In this document: one piece after another, positions 1-11,205 of the stretch | Numbering within the stretch: position 1 is the first letter of the stretch | How the letters are laid out: each line of letters begins with the position of its first letter | Source: Phytophthora colocasiae | Lineage: Eukaryota; Oomycota; Peronosporomycetes; Peronosporales; Peronosporaceae | DNA length: 64,000 bases | Assembly (NCBI GenBank): GCA_018806915.1 | Contig: JAGKQI010000098.1 | Coordinates: 620,001 to 684,000, forward strand | Reading direction: 5' to 3' | Made by a program: the position numbers and the translations under genes | Notes under the pieces: generated by a model | Seen by the model: the letters and a program-made list of their open reading frames with translations, nothing else | Told to the model about the DNA's origin: nothing | Database searches by the model: none

Positions 1-2529
1 TTCGGCGTTACAACGGCATCATCGATTCCCAAGAGCTTTATAGTGAGAACATTTTCATCGACAGCAGGTTTGGATCTCCACCGTAATCTCTGCTGCGTTG
101 TTCGAGTCGTATCGAGGCGTTGCCCCAGCTTTCTACACCGACAACTTGTACATGTACCACAATTGACGCTCGTACTGGTGGGTGTTGATACCTCATAGAA
201 TTGAAAGGGATTCGATCCTGTAGGGTTGTTCTGAACACTGCAATGGTCCTCTGAAATTGAGCATGTCAACGACAGTCTACAGCTATCGTTTGAATTCAAG
301 CCAAAGCGGTCCAGCTGTCTCTTTAGGTCATCATCAAGTGGACTTTCGTCACTTGTATCAATAGCCACTGGGGACGACTTTAGTTTTTTCAGCGGCTGGC
401 ACAACAGAATGTTGTTGTCATCGAAAAAATACTTCAGTCCGGTGTTTTCAAAACCGTAAGCATGTTTCCTGTGATGCAATAACCCTGCATCCATGAACGC
501 ATTTCCCAGCCGCACTGCTTCACAAGGATTGTGAACGAACTTCAGATCTTGCAAACGAGCTACAATCACTTCACCCGTGCACTGTTTTGGTATGTACTGG
601 AAACAGAGTAGCTCGTGTCATTAACCAATTCTGGTACAAGTTCCATCGCAAAGACAGCTAGCAGTTCCTCTTGGACACTTTCGAGAACATTCACGATGTC
701 CTGGGATCTTGGACGTGCTCGAGCATTTGGCTGCCAGGCAGCTTCAATGATATTGTGTAGGTCTCCATGGAGCTTGCCATACTTCGTCTCCAATTCAATC
801 GCAGGTCTTCTACCTTCCACCACGCTGGCAAATACCTGGAAATGATTGTTCTTTAACTCGGGAAACTTTTCCATACCTGGATGTAATACGTCCCACATCG
901 TCATGGCTAGCGAGTAAACATCAGCAGCTTCTCCGTAAGCTGCAAGACCCGCCTTGCCGTTGATAATCTCAGGTGCCATGTAGCCTACTGTTCCTTTCAC
1001 GGGGAAGGAATTCATTGTCGATTCAACTCCAGCAGCCTTTGGAGTACTTCCAAAAGAAGCATAATCCGATAAGGTATCTGGAATTGTACTACCCTGAGAT
1101 CGATCAACTGAAAGAGGTTTGTCAGGCCGTGCCAAACAACGAGATTCGCCAAAATCAGTGAGCTTTACAGTCCCATGAACATCTACGAGGAAGTTATCTG
1201 GTTTGATATCTCGGTGGAGGAATGGTGGCGAGAAACTGTGCATATACGCAACGGCGCGCGCTGCATCCAGCATGTAGCACACGTTAAGCAACAGTTGCCG
1301 ACGAGTGTGATATCGTTGGCCGTCTTTTGGAAACCGAAGTTGAGCTGCGCATGTGATCTCACCAAGCGTACCTAGGCACAGTTCTGACACGAGGCAAATT
1401 GTCGGCGGATACACACACATGCCATGAAATTTGACGATATTTGGGTGTTTTAAGGCCCCGCAGAGAGCAGCTTCCTGCGAAAACTCAGTCACCGCGTTCT
1501 CATCGAAGAGCAACGGTGTGTACACTTTCACTGCCACAGGCGTAACTGCGTTTAAGTATCCACTGACAACCACAGCGCTAGATCCTGTCCCGATTTTCTT
1601 CTCCAGCTTTAAATGTGCAAAGTCGATGATGAGGTTTCGGTGCATTTCAATCAAAACATGGAGACCCTGTGAAGATATTCGTTCATCGATACTGTGCCGG
1701 TGTCGAAACACTGTGTGGAGCTCGACAGCTCGTTGGCCCAAGCCTCTCCAGAATTCAGTGTCAGCTTTTAACACACGCCAAATCACCACAGGAACGATAC
1801 CAGTCCACAACACTGTAGCGTACGTGAGAGCAAAGCCCACAGTATTAGACCCCAAAGAAAAGGAGAAATCACTGCCAAACTGCAAGAAAGAATGTAGGAA
1901 GATAAAAAGACAGAATTCTCGCAACGTTCGCTGGCTTGCTCGGGTTGGGAGCCGCACAAATACGAACACGAAGAACAGAAGCAGCAACGTGCGAGCAGCA
2001 GACATCACAACAAAGGAAACGCCTGGATTGCCTCCACGTACACACTCAGTAAAATCTCCACCGGTAGAGTATACAACGCCAAGATAAGCGATATCACTAC
2101 AGAGCGACGAAGTTCAGGAATCGATACATTTTTCTGCAGTAGGAACACCATGACAGGTACAAGAACGAATAACCGCATACTGTAGAAGACCTCCATCAGA
2201 ATGTTGGAGTAATTCCACTTAAGTGCCATGAGAACTATCATAACAATGGAATAGACGCCAACAGTACACCCAAGCAATAGCAAGAGTGGTTCGAACGCTG
2301 GCAAGAGAATGTTTCTTGTTGCTCTGGAATCCCCTGAAAGCGCGATATGCCGAATTCGTCGTAGATACAGCCCCAGCGCAAGACACATCCCGAACAGAAG
2401 CGTATACTCCACCAGAATCAAAATTTCCAGTATCTCAAACTTATCAACAGGCCATAGGCTATCATGTTCTTCTTGAACCGAGAGTTTCATCGGGTTCTTC
2501 TCAAACTCTTCGGATCTTTTCTCAAACAT
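1..2529 (-). pseudogene. 7TM-TKL receptor kinase, copy 1 (two frame breaks, cut by window edge)
   Basis: A membrane receptor fused to a TKL-type Ser/Thr kinase, paralogous to the copies at 4.5-15.6 kb. The N-terminal ORF (2529-2005; ATG preferred over upstream GTG codons) holds the first four membrane segments. The next ORF (2008-566) holds the remaining segments, the KADTEFWRGLG linker and a kinase with VAVK, HRDIKPDN, DFGESR and GYMAPE motifs, all intact. A frame change near 2010-2030 separates the two ORFs. A second, just upstream of the stop at 566, separates the kinase from a C-terminal tail (frame continuing to base 1) that reads EAVRLGNAFMDAG and ENVLTIKLL, matching the tails of copies 2-4. 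The tail runs off the window. Each break is a single-frame shift, so real decay, unannotated introns and sequencing indels are all possible. The family assignment is secure; whether the gene is functional is not. Confidence 0.8.
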
Positions 2530-2799
2530 CACCACAACTTAGTCAGGCCTGTTTTAAGCTCCAGAAAATTCAGTGTGACAGAGCTTCAGTGAGCATCAAC
2601 GGAGTTAACGAAGTTGGTCCGGCAACTGGAACTGCCTATGATTTCAGAGAAGTTGTGCATACGTGCATCCCTAGAAGATAACCTAACGAAAAGGCACATT
2701 TCGTTAGTAAAGAAACCGTCTTCATTTTTCCAACGACGCTCACCATTCAACTACTCTTTGGATTTTGATGACCCCCATCAATTACCCATATATGTTTAT

Positions 2800-4466
2800 T
2801 CAGCATCTTCCATCTCGATCTGTTGCTGCTTCTTCGAAGAAATTTGTGCCAAGAAGCTCATCAGGTAGATATGTCTGGTCCTTCAGCTCTTCGGCAGTGT
2901 AGTGAGGGTTGTATTTGTACTCCTTGCCATATCCCAACTCTTTCATGAGTTTTGTAGGAGCGTTACGAAGGTGCAGCGGAACGTCTGGCAGTGCACCGTT
3001 ATCCCACGCCTGAATCGATTGTTTCGCACGTTTGTAGGCGCCGTACACCTCAATGGACTTCGGCGCTCGAGCGAGCATCGTAGCAACATGCGCCAATATA
3101 ACATCACACTCAGGCATTCCGATAAAGTGAGCAGCTTGGTAAGCTGATACGGCCATTGGGAGTAGTTCTGGAGCCGCAAGACCGACATCTTCACTTGCAA
3201 TACGAATAAGCCGCCGAGCCACGTACAAGGGGTTTTCACCACCTTCCAACATCCGTGCTAACCAGTAAAGCGTTGCATTTTCATCACTGCCACGCACGGA
3301 CTTGTGCAACGCACTGATGCAGTCGTAATGCATGTCAGCGTTTCGATCATAGAAAAGTGTCTGACGATGGGCAAAGCAGTGCTGAACGTGAGTGGCAGAT
3401 ACCCTTAGTATGTGATTCTCAGAATCCATTGGGGCAGTTTGAACTGCCATTTCTAAGCAGTTCAAAGCAACACGGGCATCACCTGCACACTGAGTTGCCA
3501 GGTATTTTATCGCTTCATCGTCTGCTTCAATAGTGACGTCATTCGTATCTCCTTCCTGGATTGCAGCATCGCCATTCGACTGCGTCTCAGATTCCTGAGT
3601 CTGTGTTAGGGATCTGACACCTCCTGCAGCGTGATCCCGCAACGCTCGTCTGAGGATTTTCTCGATAGACTCAGCAGTGTGCTTCTTTAGCGTATACACT
3701 CGACAGCGACTCAGTAGAGCGTTGTTCACCTCGAACGACGGGTTCTCTGTCGTTGCACCAATCAACGTAATGGTGCCGTCTTCCACGGGTGGCAAGAAGA
3801 AATCCTGTTGACTCTTGTTAAAGCGATGGATCTCGTCAACGAAGACGATGGTCCGGCGACGGAACATCTTCCGTTCGCCTCTGGCTTTATCCACTGCATC
3901 CTTCATATCTCCAGCCTTGGACGTCGCCCCTGACAAGCTGATGAACTTGCATCCGGTCTTCTTGGAGATCACATGAGCCAACGTCGTTTTCCCACATCCA
4001 GGAGGTCTGCAAAGAATACAATTGTCAGTAAATGCACTAAATCAAAGTCCAGAATTTCATCGTACCCCCATAAAATCATATTGGGTACTCGGTCGGCCTG
4101 AATCAATGAGGACAGTAGACTTCCTGGGCCTAGAAGTTCTTCCTGGCCCACTAGATCGTTCAGATCTTTAGGTCTCATCCTCTCAGCCAAAGGAATAGCA
4201 GAAACATCGTCCGGTGTCGAGCGTTTGCGCTTCTTTAGCGCCGACGGTGAAGACGAAGGAATATTCTGCTTAGGAGGTTCACTTAATGGGCTTCGATTGG
4301 GCGTTCTAGAGCTCATCGGAGACTTGGACTTGCTTGACGGTGATGAAGAGCGGAACGGCGTCTTGCTTTCCTGCTTATTCAGACAGGCCTCCACGTGCAG
4401 CAGGAGGTTTTCATCACGCACATGTCTTGAACAGATCGGGCATGGGGCAGTCTTCACTGGCGCCAT
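2800..4466 (-). CDS. WRNIP1: WRNIP1/Mgs1-type AAA+ ATPase
   Basis: DNA-damage tolerance ATPase of the WRNIP1/Mgs1/RarA family, which acts at stalled replication forks. Exon 1 is 4466-4066 and exon 2 is 4006-2800. The 59-bp intron (4065-4007, GT...CTTTGCAG) joins ATLWG-type coding to a Walker A motif, GPPGCGKTT (about residues 134-142), that exists only after splicing. An N-terminal UBZ4-like finger (C9, C12, H24, C28; CPICSRHV then HVEAC) would bind ubiquitin, as in human WRNIP1. Walker B is FVDEIHRF (about 188-195), sensor 1 is GATTENPSF (about 217-225), and an arginine-finger candidate lies in LLSRCR. The product is 535 aa, near yeast Mgs1 length, with a Ser/Pro-rich linker between finger and ATPase. 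It sits between kinase copies 1 and 2 on the same strand, with no evident functional tie to them. Confidence 0.93.
4007..4065 (-). other. 59-bp spliceosomal intron of WRNIP1
   Basis: Donor GTACGA and acceptor CTTTGCAG on the minus strand. Removing it restores the P-loop reading frame across the two ORFs. Its size matches the other introns inferred in this window (63-68 bp). Confidence 0.88.
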
Positions 4467-4542
4467 GCTTTAAACGCAAAATACTCAAACCAGCCAATCA
4501 CAGATATTAAAGCTCTTTTTCAACCAATCATATGGTTTAGTC

Positions 4543-7341
4543 CTACTGAGGTCCTAGGCCAAGTAGGATAGCAGGACCAGCGTCGAACTCGTCCAATAAG
4601 TGTCGGTCCTGCGTTGATGTGAGGTCCTCCTCCTGCAATAGATTAGCGGTGAGGACATTATCCTCCGGTATGGCGCGGTATTTGCGGCGGAAGCGGTGAC
4701 GAGCTGCTTTTCGGACATTTGGTCGCTCCCCAAGCTTCCTGCAGCCACATTCCTCCGCCTCCGAGTTGCTTACTGCGTCTACAAATGCTACGTCATTGTC
4801 GTTTTGAGGCGAGTCGGACGTAGTGTTAGTATCCCAGTCATTTCTCGCTGAATCCTTGGCTGAGATTGAAACGGAATTGGAGGTCAATGGAACTGGATCG
4901 GACTGCTGGTGCTGACGTTGCAGACTCTTGAACCAGCCTGGGGACTGCACAAGCTGGGAAGGCAAAGGAGCGCCTAGTGTTGAGCCTGGACGACGGTTTG
5001 CACAGTTACTACCAGCACCACTCCTCGTTGTGTGGCCTTCAAGAACAACGAAAGGTTGGCAGAAGTTGATGTTGTCTTCGTCGAAGTAAAACATGTCATC
5101 GCTGCTCTTGAAAGGCAACGCATGCTTGAGGTGATGCATGAACCCAGCATTCATGAACATATTGCCGAGACGGATACCTTCGCCCACTGATGCTACAGCT
5201 TCAATATCCTGCATCTTTCGAGTGGCTTGTTCCCCGGAGAAGCTCTTGGCGTTACCACCAGGTCCGCCACTCTTCAGCATTGTCGATTCATGCTCCATTT
5301 CCTCGCACAATTCAAGCGCGAAGATGGAGCAAACCTCTTCTTGGATTCGCTCGAGTGCCAATACGATCTTTTGAGCTGATGGTCGAATACGAGCGTCGAC
5401 ATGCCAAGAGTTCGTGATGAGGTCGGCAAGACCAGAGTGGAGTTGACTGTCGAGTTCTGGTCTGGCGCCAGCGATAACGGACTCGAGAACGCGCAGGTGA
5501 TTGTTGTTAGTTCCTGGATACTTTTCAGCTCCCGGGTTCAGGATATCCCACATTGTGATAGCCAGCGAGTAGACATCAGCGGATTCACCATACGAGGCAA
5601 ACCCGGCCCGACCATTGATGATCTCTGGCGCCATGTAGTCGACAGTGCCCTTGACAGTCATTTCTGGAGTCATTTTGCGTGACACTGGGGCAGCAAGAAT
5701 TGGCGGAGTCCTAGCGCTCGCTTCCGGGGTTTGAGGCGGCGTCAACGAAATGTTTTTATGGACGCTGGTATCCGCGTTTGTAGTAGACTCCGGGTACTCT
5801 TGGTACTGCTCAGCTTCAGTCGAGGAGCTGCTCGTTGCTGTAGCCCCCACCACCGATGAGGTCACCATAGTACTTCCCTTGACATCGTTCAGACTGCTTA
5901 CTTCCCATGTGATGTTGGCTTTGGGCAGACTACGAGACTCGCCGAAGTCTGTGAGCTTGACGTTTCCTTCGACGTCGACGAGAAAGTTGCTTGGTTTGAT
6001 GTCGCGGTGCACGAATGCTGGAGAAAAGCTGTGCAGATAGGCCACCGCTCGCGCCGCGTCGATCATGTAACCGAGGTTCAGTAAAAACTGTTGACGTCGA
6101 GGCTGTTGCTGGCGTCGTGCTAAGGCCAACGCGACGACATCGAGACTACCCACGCACAGCTCCGACACCAAGCAGATAGTCGGGGGTGACACGCACATAC
6201 CGAAGAACTTAACGATGTTTGGATGGTTGAGAGCACCACACAGAGCAGCTTCGTGGGAGAATTCAGCTACAGTGTCTTCCGTCACGCTAGAAGGCGTATA
6301 CACTTTGATAGCAACTGGGGTTTTCGAGTGAAGGAGCCCATTGTAGACGACCGCAGTGGAACCCACACCAATCCGCTGTTTAATATCCAGAACGGAGAAG
6401 TCGATGATGTACTTGCGATGCATTTCGATGAGCACATGAAGACCTTGAGACGACACTCGCTCGTGGATATTCCCTTTGCGGAAAAGCGCTTGGAGACCAA
6501 CCGCTCGCTGTCCGAGACCACGCCAGTGTTCCGTGTCAGCTTTTAGCAATCGCCAGACGAAAAATGGGCAAAGGGATCCCCATAATACGTGAACGTAGAT
6601 CAAAGCAAAGCCAAGGTGGACATTCTTGTTGTTGAACGCCGTGTGGTACGCAAACTCAAGTGCCAGATATACAATTCCGAAGGCACAATACTCGCGTAAA
6701 GTGCGCTTGCTAGCACGTGCTGGCGGACGAACCATCACGTACACATACAGCGGGAAGATAAGGATGCGTGCGATAGCCACAACCCAATAGTTGGAGCTGC
6801 CGTCCTGCCCATTGATCGTAGTGAACCAGACAACGGGCAACGCGTACGATGCGAGGACAAACGTGATGACAATGGATCGCACCAGTGCTGGCATCGAGAC
6901 GCTCTTCTGTAGCATGAAGATCAACGCCAATTCCAAGACAAAGTGACGTCCAGCACTTTGTGCCTCTGTAGCGACGGTGCCAGTACTTGGGGCATAAAAT
7001 TTCGTGATCAACGCAACCATGAAGTACATGGCATAAGTTCCTGTTGCCGCGCACAAAATCCACAGTAGCGGCTCGAATGCAGGTAATAATGTTTTCCGGG
7101 AAGCTTCAGTATCTCCTTTGAGGGCGACGTGGCGGTTGTGACGCATGTAGACGATCAAAGCTGCTGAGAGTACAGCCATCGCACCATAGCTCACCAACAA
7201 GACAATCATCAGTACCACAACTTGGCGTTGGGCATAGTCCGACAGTTCTTCATCTTCCGAGTTGAGAACGGTACTAGTTTCAAGAACACGAGAGATTGCT
7301 ACCCGTAGACTCGGCGTTACTTGGTTTAAAAGTTCTTTCAT
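4543..7341 (-). CDS. 7TM-TKL receptor kinase, copy 2 (intact)
   Basis: The best preserved member of the local family. The start used here is the ATG at 7341, giving 932 aa and about 40 aa before TM1 as in copy 3; an in-frame ATG at 7467 would add 42 aa, but a polypyrimidine-AG just upstream of 7341 suggests 5' UTR or intron there. In the 974-aa numbering, seven hydrophobic segments lie near 83-107, 128-154, 174-190, 197-217, 228-246, 260-278 and 285-307. The KADTEHWRGLGQ linker follows, then a kinase: IGVGSTAVVYNG loop (366-377), Lys388 in VAIK, HRDIKPSN (Asp489), DFGE (507-510), and YMAPE after a long Ser/Thr-rich activation-loop insertion. The C-terminal tail carries the family motifs IRLGNMFM and DNVLTANLL. 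This is a receptor fused to a TKL kinase, as in oomycete GPCR-bigrams; the ligand is unknown. Confidence 0.88.
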   Translation of the reverse strand: MKELLNQVTPSLRVAISRVLETSTVLNSEDEELSDYAQRQVVVLMIVLLVSYGAMAVLSAALIVYMRHNRHVALKGDTEASRKTLLPAFEPLLWILCAATGTYAMYFMVALITKFYAPSTGTVATEAQSAGRHFVLELALIFMLQKSVSMPALVRSIVITFVLASYALPVVWFTTINGQDGSSNYWVVAIARILIFPLYVYVMVRPPARASKRTLREYCAFGIVYLALEFAYHTAFNNKNVHLGFALIYVHVLWGSLCPFFVWRLLKADTEHWRGLGQRAVGLQALFRKGNIHERVSSQGLHVLIEMHRKYIIDFSVLDIKQRIGVGSTAVVYNGLLHSKTPVAIKVYTPSSVTEDTVAEFSHEAALCGALNHPNIVKFFGMCVSPPTICLVSELCVGSLDVVALALARRQQQPRRQQFLLNLGYMIDAARAVAYLHSFSPAFVHRDIKPSNFLVDVEGNVKLTDFGESRSLPKANITWEVSSLNDVKGSTMVTSSVVGATATSSSSTEAEQYQEYPESTTNADTSVHKNISLTPPQTPEASARTPPILAAPVSRKMTPEMTVKGTVDYMAPEIINGRAGFASYGESADVYSLAITMWDILNPGAEKYPGTNNNHLRVLESVIAGARPELDSQLHSGLADLITNSWHVDARIRPSAQKIVLALERIQEEVCSIFALELCEEMEHESTMLKSGGPGGNAKSFSGEQATRKMQDIEAVASVGEGIRLGNMFMNAGFMHHLKHALPFKSSDDMFYFDEDNINFCQPFVVLEGHTTRSGAGSNCANRRPGSTLGAPLPSQLVQSPGWFKSLQRQHQQSDPVPLTSNSVSISAKDSARNDWDTNTTSDSPQNDNDVAFVDAVSNSEAEECGCRKLGERPNVRKAARHRFRRKYRAIPEDNVLTANLLQEEDLTSTQDRHLLDEFDAGPAILLGLGPQ

Positions 7342-7913
7342 CTTGGAATTCGTGCCGTCTTCTCTACCTGGAAAAAAGTATTGTGAAGGGTGAGCTCTAC
7401 AAACGGAAAAAACGGGGGAAACAGCTTCAAGGGGATGAAAAGTGACGGAACCAAGAGACGGTTGCATTACGCAGCAACGCCCCCTGTGTGCTAACGCAGA
7501 AGAAGAGAAGCAAGCAATGATAGAAAAGTGAGGTGTGTCTATACAAAACTATGGATTTCCATATTCGCGAAACCACACAATTCAAACTGAAAACGTAAAT
7601 GGCCCTTCCTGGCAGTTAGAACCTCTGAACTCTTTTGAAACGAAGGAAGCCGGTTCAGGTCAGTGTGTTTGACAATGTTTGGACGAAGTCTTCGCCGCCC
7701 TGCTGTTCAATTATTATAATGATGATAACCGGTTTCCTACGGGCTTTAGTGTTCTATTGTAGATTTTCCCATGACGAGAAAGCATAGTTGGTCAAACGGT
7801 GTCTGGAACTCTATTGCTCGTTTTACAATTACCTCAAGTATCGACCGAAAAGCCTTAATACCACATGAATACGTACACCCCTCCTCCATAACACATGATA
7901 CTCTTTGGCTTGC
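7342..7913. other. Intergenic region between kinase copies 2 and 3
   Basis: No convincing gene. It should hold the copy 2 promoter/5' UTR and the copy 3 3' flank. A polypyrimidine-AG on the minus strand near 7370-7380 (tttttccag) could be the acceptor of a 5' UTR intron of copy 2. Similarity between copies 3 and 4 stops just outside the copy 3 stop codon. Confidence 0.5.
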
Positions 7914-10444
7914 TTACGCCATGGTAGCAGCAGTTCCAGGAACCACATCTAGGTCGTTGTAGGCGTTCTGGGGTGATGCCTCTTCTTCCACCAACAGAGC
8001 GGTCGTGAGGATGTTACTATCGACTGTCGACTCTGGAGCAGCATGAAACTGCTTTGGACGGTGAAAGCGATTCGACTTCCTCCTGATAAGACGCTGGCCA
8101 AGCTGTCGACATCGACATGGAGGTTCACTTCGAGTTCGGACAAAACTGAACGACGAGTGAGGGTGAGCATCATTCGAACCAGCATTCAGCATGGGGATAC
8201 TGAACTCGTTCATACTCAACGAGCTGCTGCTGCGGGCGGATCTCTCAAGATGAGGATGAGTTGGTAGACTGAGTTGAGCTTCGTCCACATCAAAGTAGTA
8301 CCGAGACGTCGCGTTGTTCTCAAAGCTTCTGGAGTGATTAGCGTGATGCAGGACACTGGAATCCATCAGAGCATTGCCCAAGCGAATCGCTTCAGCTGGA
8401 CATCTGACAAACCGTCGGTCGATCATTCGATCAACAATGAAAGCTCCTGGGAACGTTCGAACACGGTAACCTTCAGTTGACCGGAAACTGGACCCGCTTG
8501 CTAGTGACTGACACTCGTAGAAATCGCTTACTAAATCGAGTACCAGTCGAGCACACAATTCGTCTTGGAAATCTTCGAGAGATTCTACGATTTGTTGTGC
8601 CGAAGGTCGACGTTCGGGGTCTCGTTGCCAGGCCCGCTCGATGATTCGGCGAAGTTTCAGCGGTAGATTACTGTTGATCCTAGGACGGAGGCCTTGCAGA
8701 ACACATTCAAATACGTGCGCTTGTGCGTAGTCATCATTAGCTTGCGGGAACTTGTCACCATTGGGGTGTAGAATATCCCACATCGTAATAGCAAGCGAGT
8801 AGACGTCCGCAGCTTCTCCATAACAAGATAGCTCAGAGCGTCCGTCAATTAGCTCGGGGAGATGTACTCTGCCGAGCTCTTCTCCATACGCGTACAAGGT
8901 GAGTCGATCTGTGTCATTGTCGTGCCAAGTGGGGAAGCGACTGCAGCATGTAACGCAAACGATTTGGCCTCAAGCACCGGCACCTTCGTCTTCGGTGTTA
9001 GTGCTCTATCATCTCGCCTTGTCAAGCTTCTTGACTCGCCAAAGTCCGACAATTGAACATTACACTCCGCATCAACCAGAAAGTTTGATGGTTTGATGTT
9101 GCGGTGGACGAATGAGGGCGAGAAACTGTGTAGATAAGTCACGGCCCGAGCAGCGTCCAGCATGTAACCAACACTGATGGCAAGTTGCTGTCTCGCAGGG
9201 TGACTTGGTCGACGAACCTGGTCATTCAAGGTTTCTGCTAAACTGCCTTGGCAAAGCTGGAAGATGAGGCAAATGGTGGGCGGTGCAACACACATTCCGT
9301 GAAATGTGACGATGTTGGGGTGGTTGAGTACGCTGCACATGGCCGCTTCGTGGGAAAAGGCCGCCACCACATCTTCCGAACAACTTGTAGGAGCATAAGC
9401 CTTGACGGCGACGTGCGTTTTAGTCTTGAGTGTTCCTTGGAAGACTGTGGAAGTGGAGCCCACTCCAATCTGTCGGACGAGTTCCAAATAAGCGAAATCG
9501 ATGATGCATTTCCGATTCATCTCGATGAGCACGTGTAAACCTTCGGCTGAAATGCGTTCACTGAGGCCATTTTTACGCTGAAACAGATCTCCCAGAGCCC
9601 CTGCTCGCTTTCCAATCCCTCGCCAGTATTCGGTGTCAGCTTTCAGGACGCGCCACACAATCAGCGGACAAAGAGCTACCCATGACAGAATCACGTACAG
9701 GACATAGTGGCTTTTTTGGACAGTCTTCGGATTCATTATAAGAACCATCAGGAGCACAGTGAGTAGGAAATTAACAATTGTGGCGAAACACAATTCACGG
9801 ATGGCACTTTTGGTTGCACGACTTGGCGGTTTGACGAAGGCGTAGACGAACGGAAGTATTACGAGGCCACGCACGAATTGAAGCCCAATAGCAACTTCCT
9901 TCTGCCAGTTCGGAGGTCTAAATTTCGTCACCAGCCACACATACACAACAGGATAATACGCCAGCACTATCGATATTCCTACAGCTCGCTTCACCGCTGC
10001 GAACGACAAACTCTTCTCGAACATCAGCACCAGTACGATAATGAACATGAACATGTTGCCAGCGTAAAAGGATTCCAGAATAATTGGAGAGATAAATACA
10101 TCGAAGTAGTCCGTTGCGAGAGTCACCACGAGGAAGACGATATAACCACCATTAATAATACTTAGCACGAACAGCACAGGCTCGTAGGCAGGCAGAATCA
10201 CTTTCCTTGCAGCAGTCGCGTCTCCTTTAAGAGCTCCTGCTCGATTCACCCTCATATGCCAAACCAACCCCACACAAAGCAGCCAAATCGTCACGAACCC
10301 GGCTAAAATAAAAACTAGCGTCACGCGCATACGTTGAGCTCCCCTTTCCAGAGATTCGTGATCTCCAGTCCCGCTAGTAGTCTGGTTCCCTGCTGACTCA
10401 TCCAGAAGACGCTCTGCAGAGTCCAATACCGCTGAAAATGGCAT
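7914..10444 (-). pseudogene. 7TM-TKL receptor kinase, copy 3 (HRN pseudokinase, 1-nt frameshift)
   Basis: About 843 aa if one frameshift is discounted. Start ATG at 10444 (MPFSAVLDSAERLL). Hydrophobic segments cover about residues 41-260, then KADTEYWRGIG and the kinase: IGVGSTSTVFQG, VAVK (Lys348), HRNIKPSN (447-454) and DFGE (467-470). The catalytic Asp of HRD is Asn449, so phosphotransfer should be weak or absent. The reading frame breaks near 8860: a run of four G stands where copy 4 has five, so the ORF stops after SAEYISPS and the remaining kinase lobe and tail continue in another frame to 7914. Because it is a homopolymer difference, a sequencing error is plausible and the gene may be intact. 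The tail keeps the family motifs AIRLGNALMDS and SNILTTALL. Confidence 0.82.
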
Positions 10445-11205
10445 ATTCTCAGTGGATTGTTGGATTCAGTGAATCGCGTTGAGTGCACTTGGTGATAACT
10501 TGAGGAATAGCAAACAGGACGATGGGGTGTGAGATTGGACAAGCTATTGCCGGAAAGTGGTGGGTGGGCGTTTCGCCAAGTTCTACCGGTCTATTGACTG
10601 CAAAGACATCTTACCAGTTTTAATACAGCATGGGAAGGTGCGTTTGGGTGGGCTGGCTTTTCGTGAACTCATTACTGCACGAGTGAATTTACGAAAGAGG
10701 ACAGGCCACAAGGAATTACCAGCTTCGATAGTACCTTTTGATCCTGGCTTCTTCTGACACATGAGCAAGGCAACGATACTAAATGTGCAGTGAAAGCAAA
10801 AGCGTACCCTCCACACAACAATGATCAGCGACTGTCCTCGAGAAGCCATATCAAGTAATAGATCCAATAAACGCACCGGGAACTCAAACACAACGCTCGG
10901 CGGACCGTTGGAACGTTGGGACCGACCCGAGTGATAAATACTTGATTAGCCAACCCATTTTATTTGCCTAACATCAAAATCTGCACGAGCAAAAGGAGCA
11001 CAGTTAATCGCAGTACTGGTTGATACTGCTGTGTGTGGATCTCATCACAAAGTCAAAGAGAAGCGCGGTGCACCACAAATATTTCCTCTAGCTGTTGCAA
11101 ACTTGATAAAAGCGACTCAGTTATACAACCAATGCTCAGAGCCACGAACAAAGCCAATAACTATATGACACCAGCTCCCCCCACTGATGGTACTCTTTGG
11201 CTTGC
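10445..11205. other. Intergenic region upstream of kinase copy 3
   Basis: No gene. On the minus strand this is the promoter region of copy 3 and the 3' flank of copy 4. It is recognisably homologous, but clearly diverged, to the upstream region of copy 4 (15600-15908 continuing at 30816), including a conserved block at 10892-10919. It therefore belongs to the old tandem duplication unit. Confidence 0.6.
10892..10919 (-). promoter_or_regulatory. Conserved upstream block shared by kinase copies 3 and 4
   Basis: A 28-bp block (AACGCTCGGCGGACCG then TTGGAACGTTGG) about 450 bp upstream of the copy 3 ATG recurs with two substitutions at 30943-30970. After removing gypsy A, the second copy is about 436 bp upstream of the copy 4 ATG. 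It stands out because the surrounding upstream sequence has diverged. A regulatory role is inference. Confidence 0.35.

Noticed and set aside
1431..2087. 218-aa plus-strand ORF
   Set aside because: Lies opposite the kinase copy 1 coding sequence, and no domain is visible; an opposite-strand shadow.
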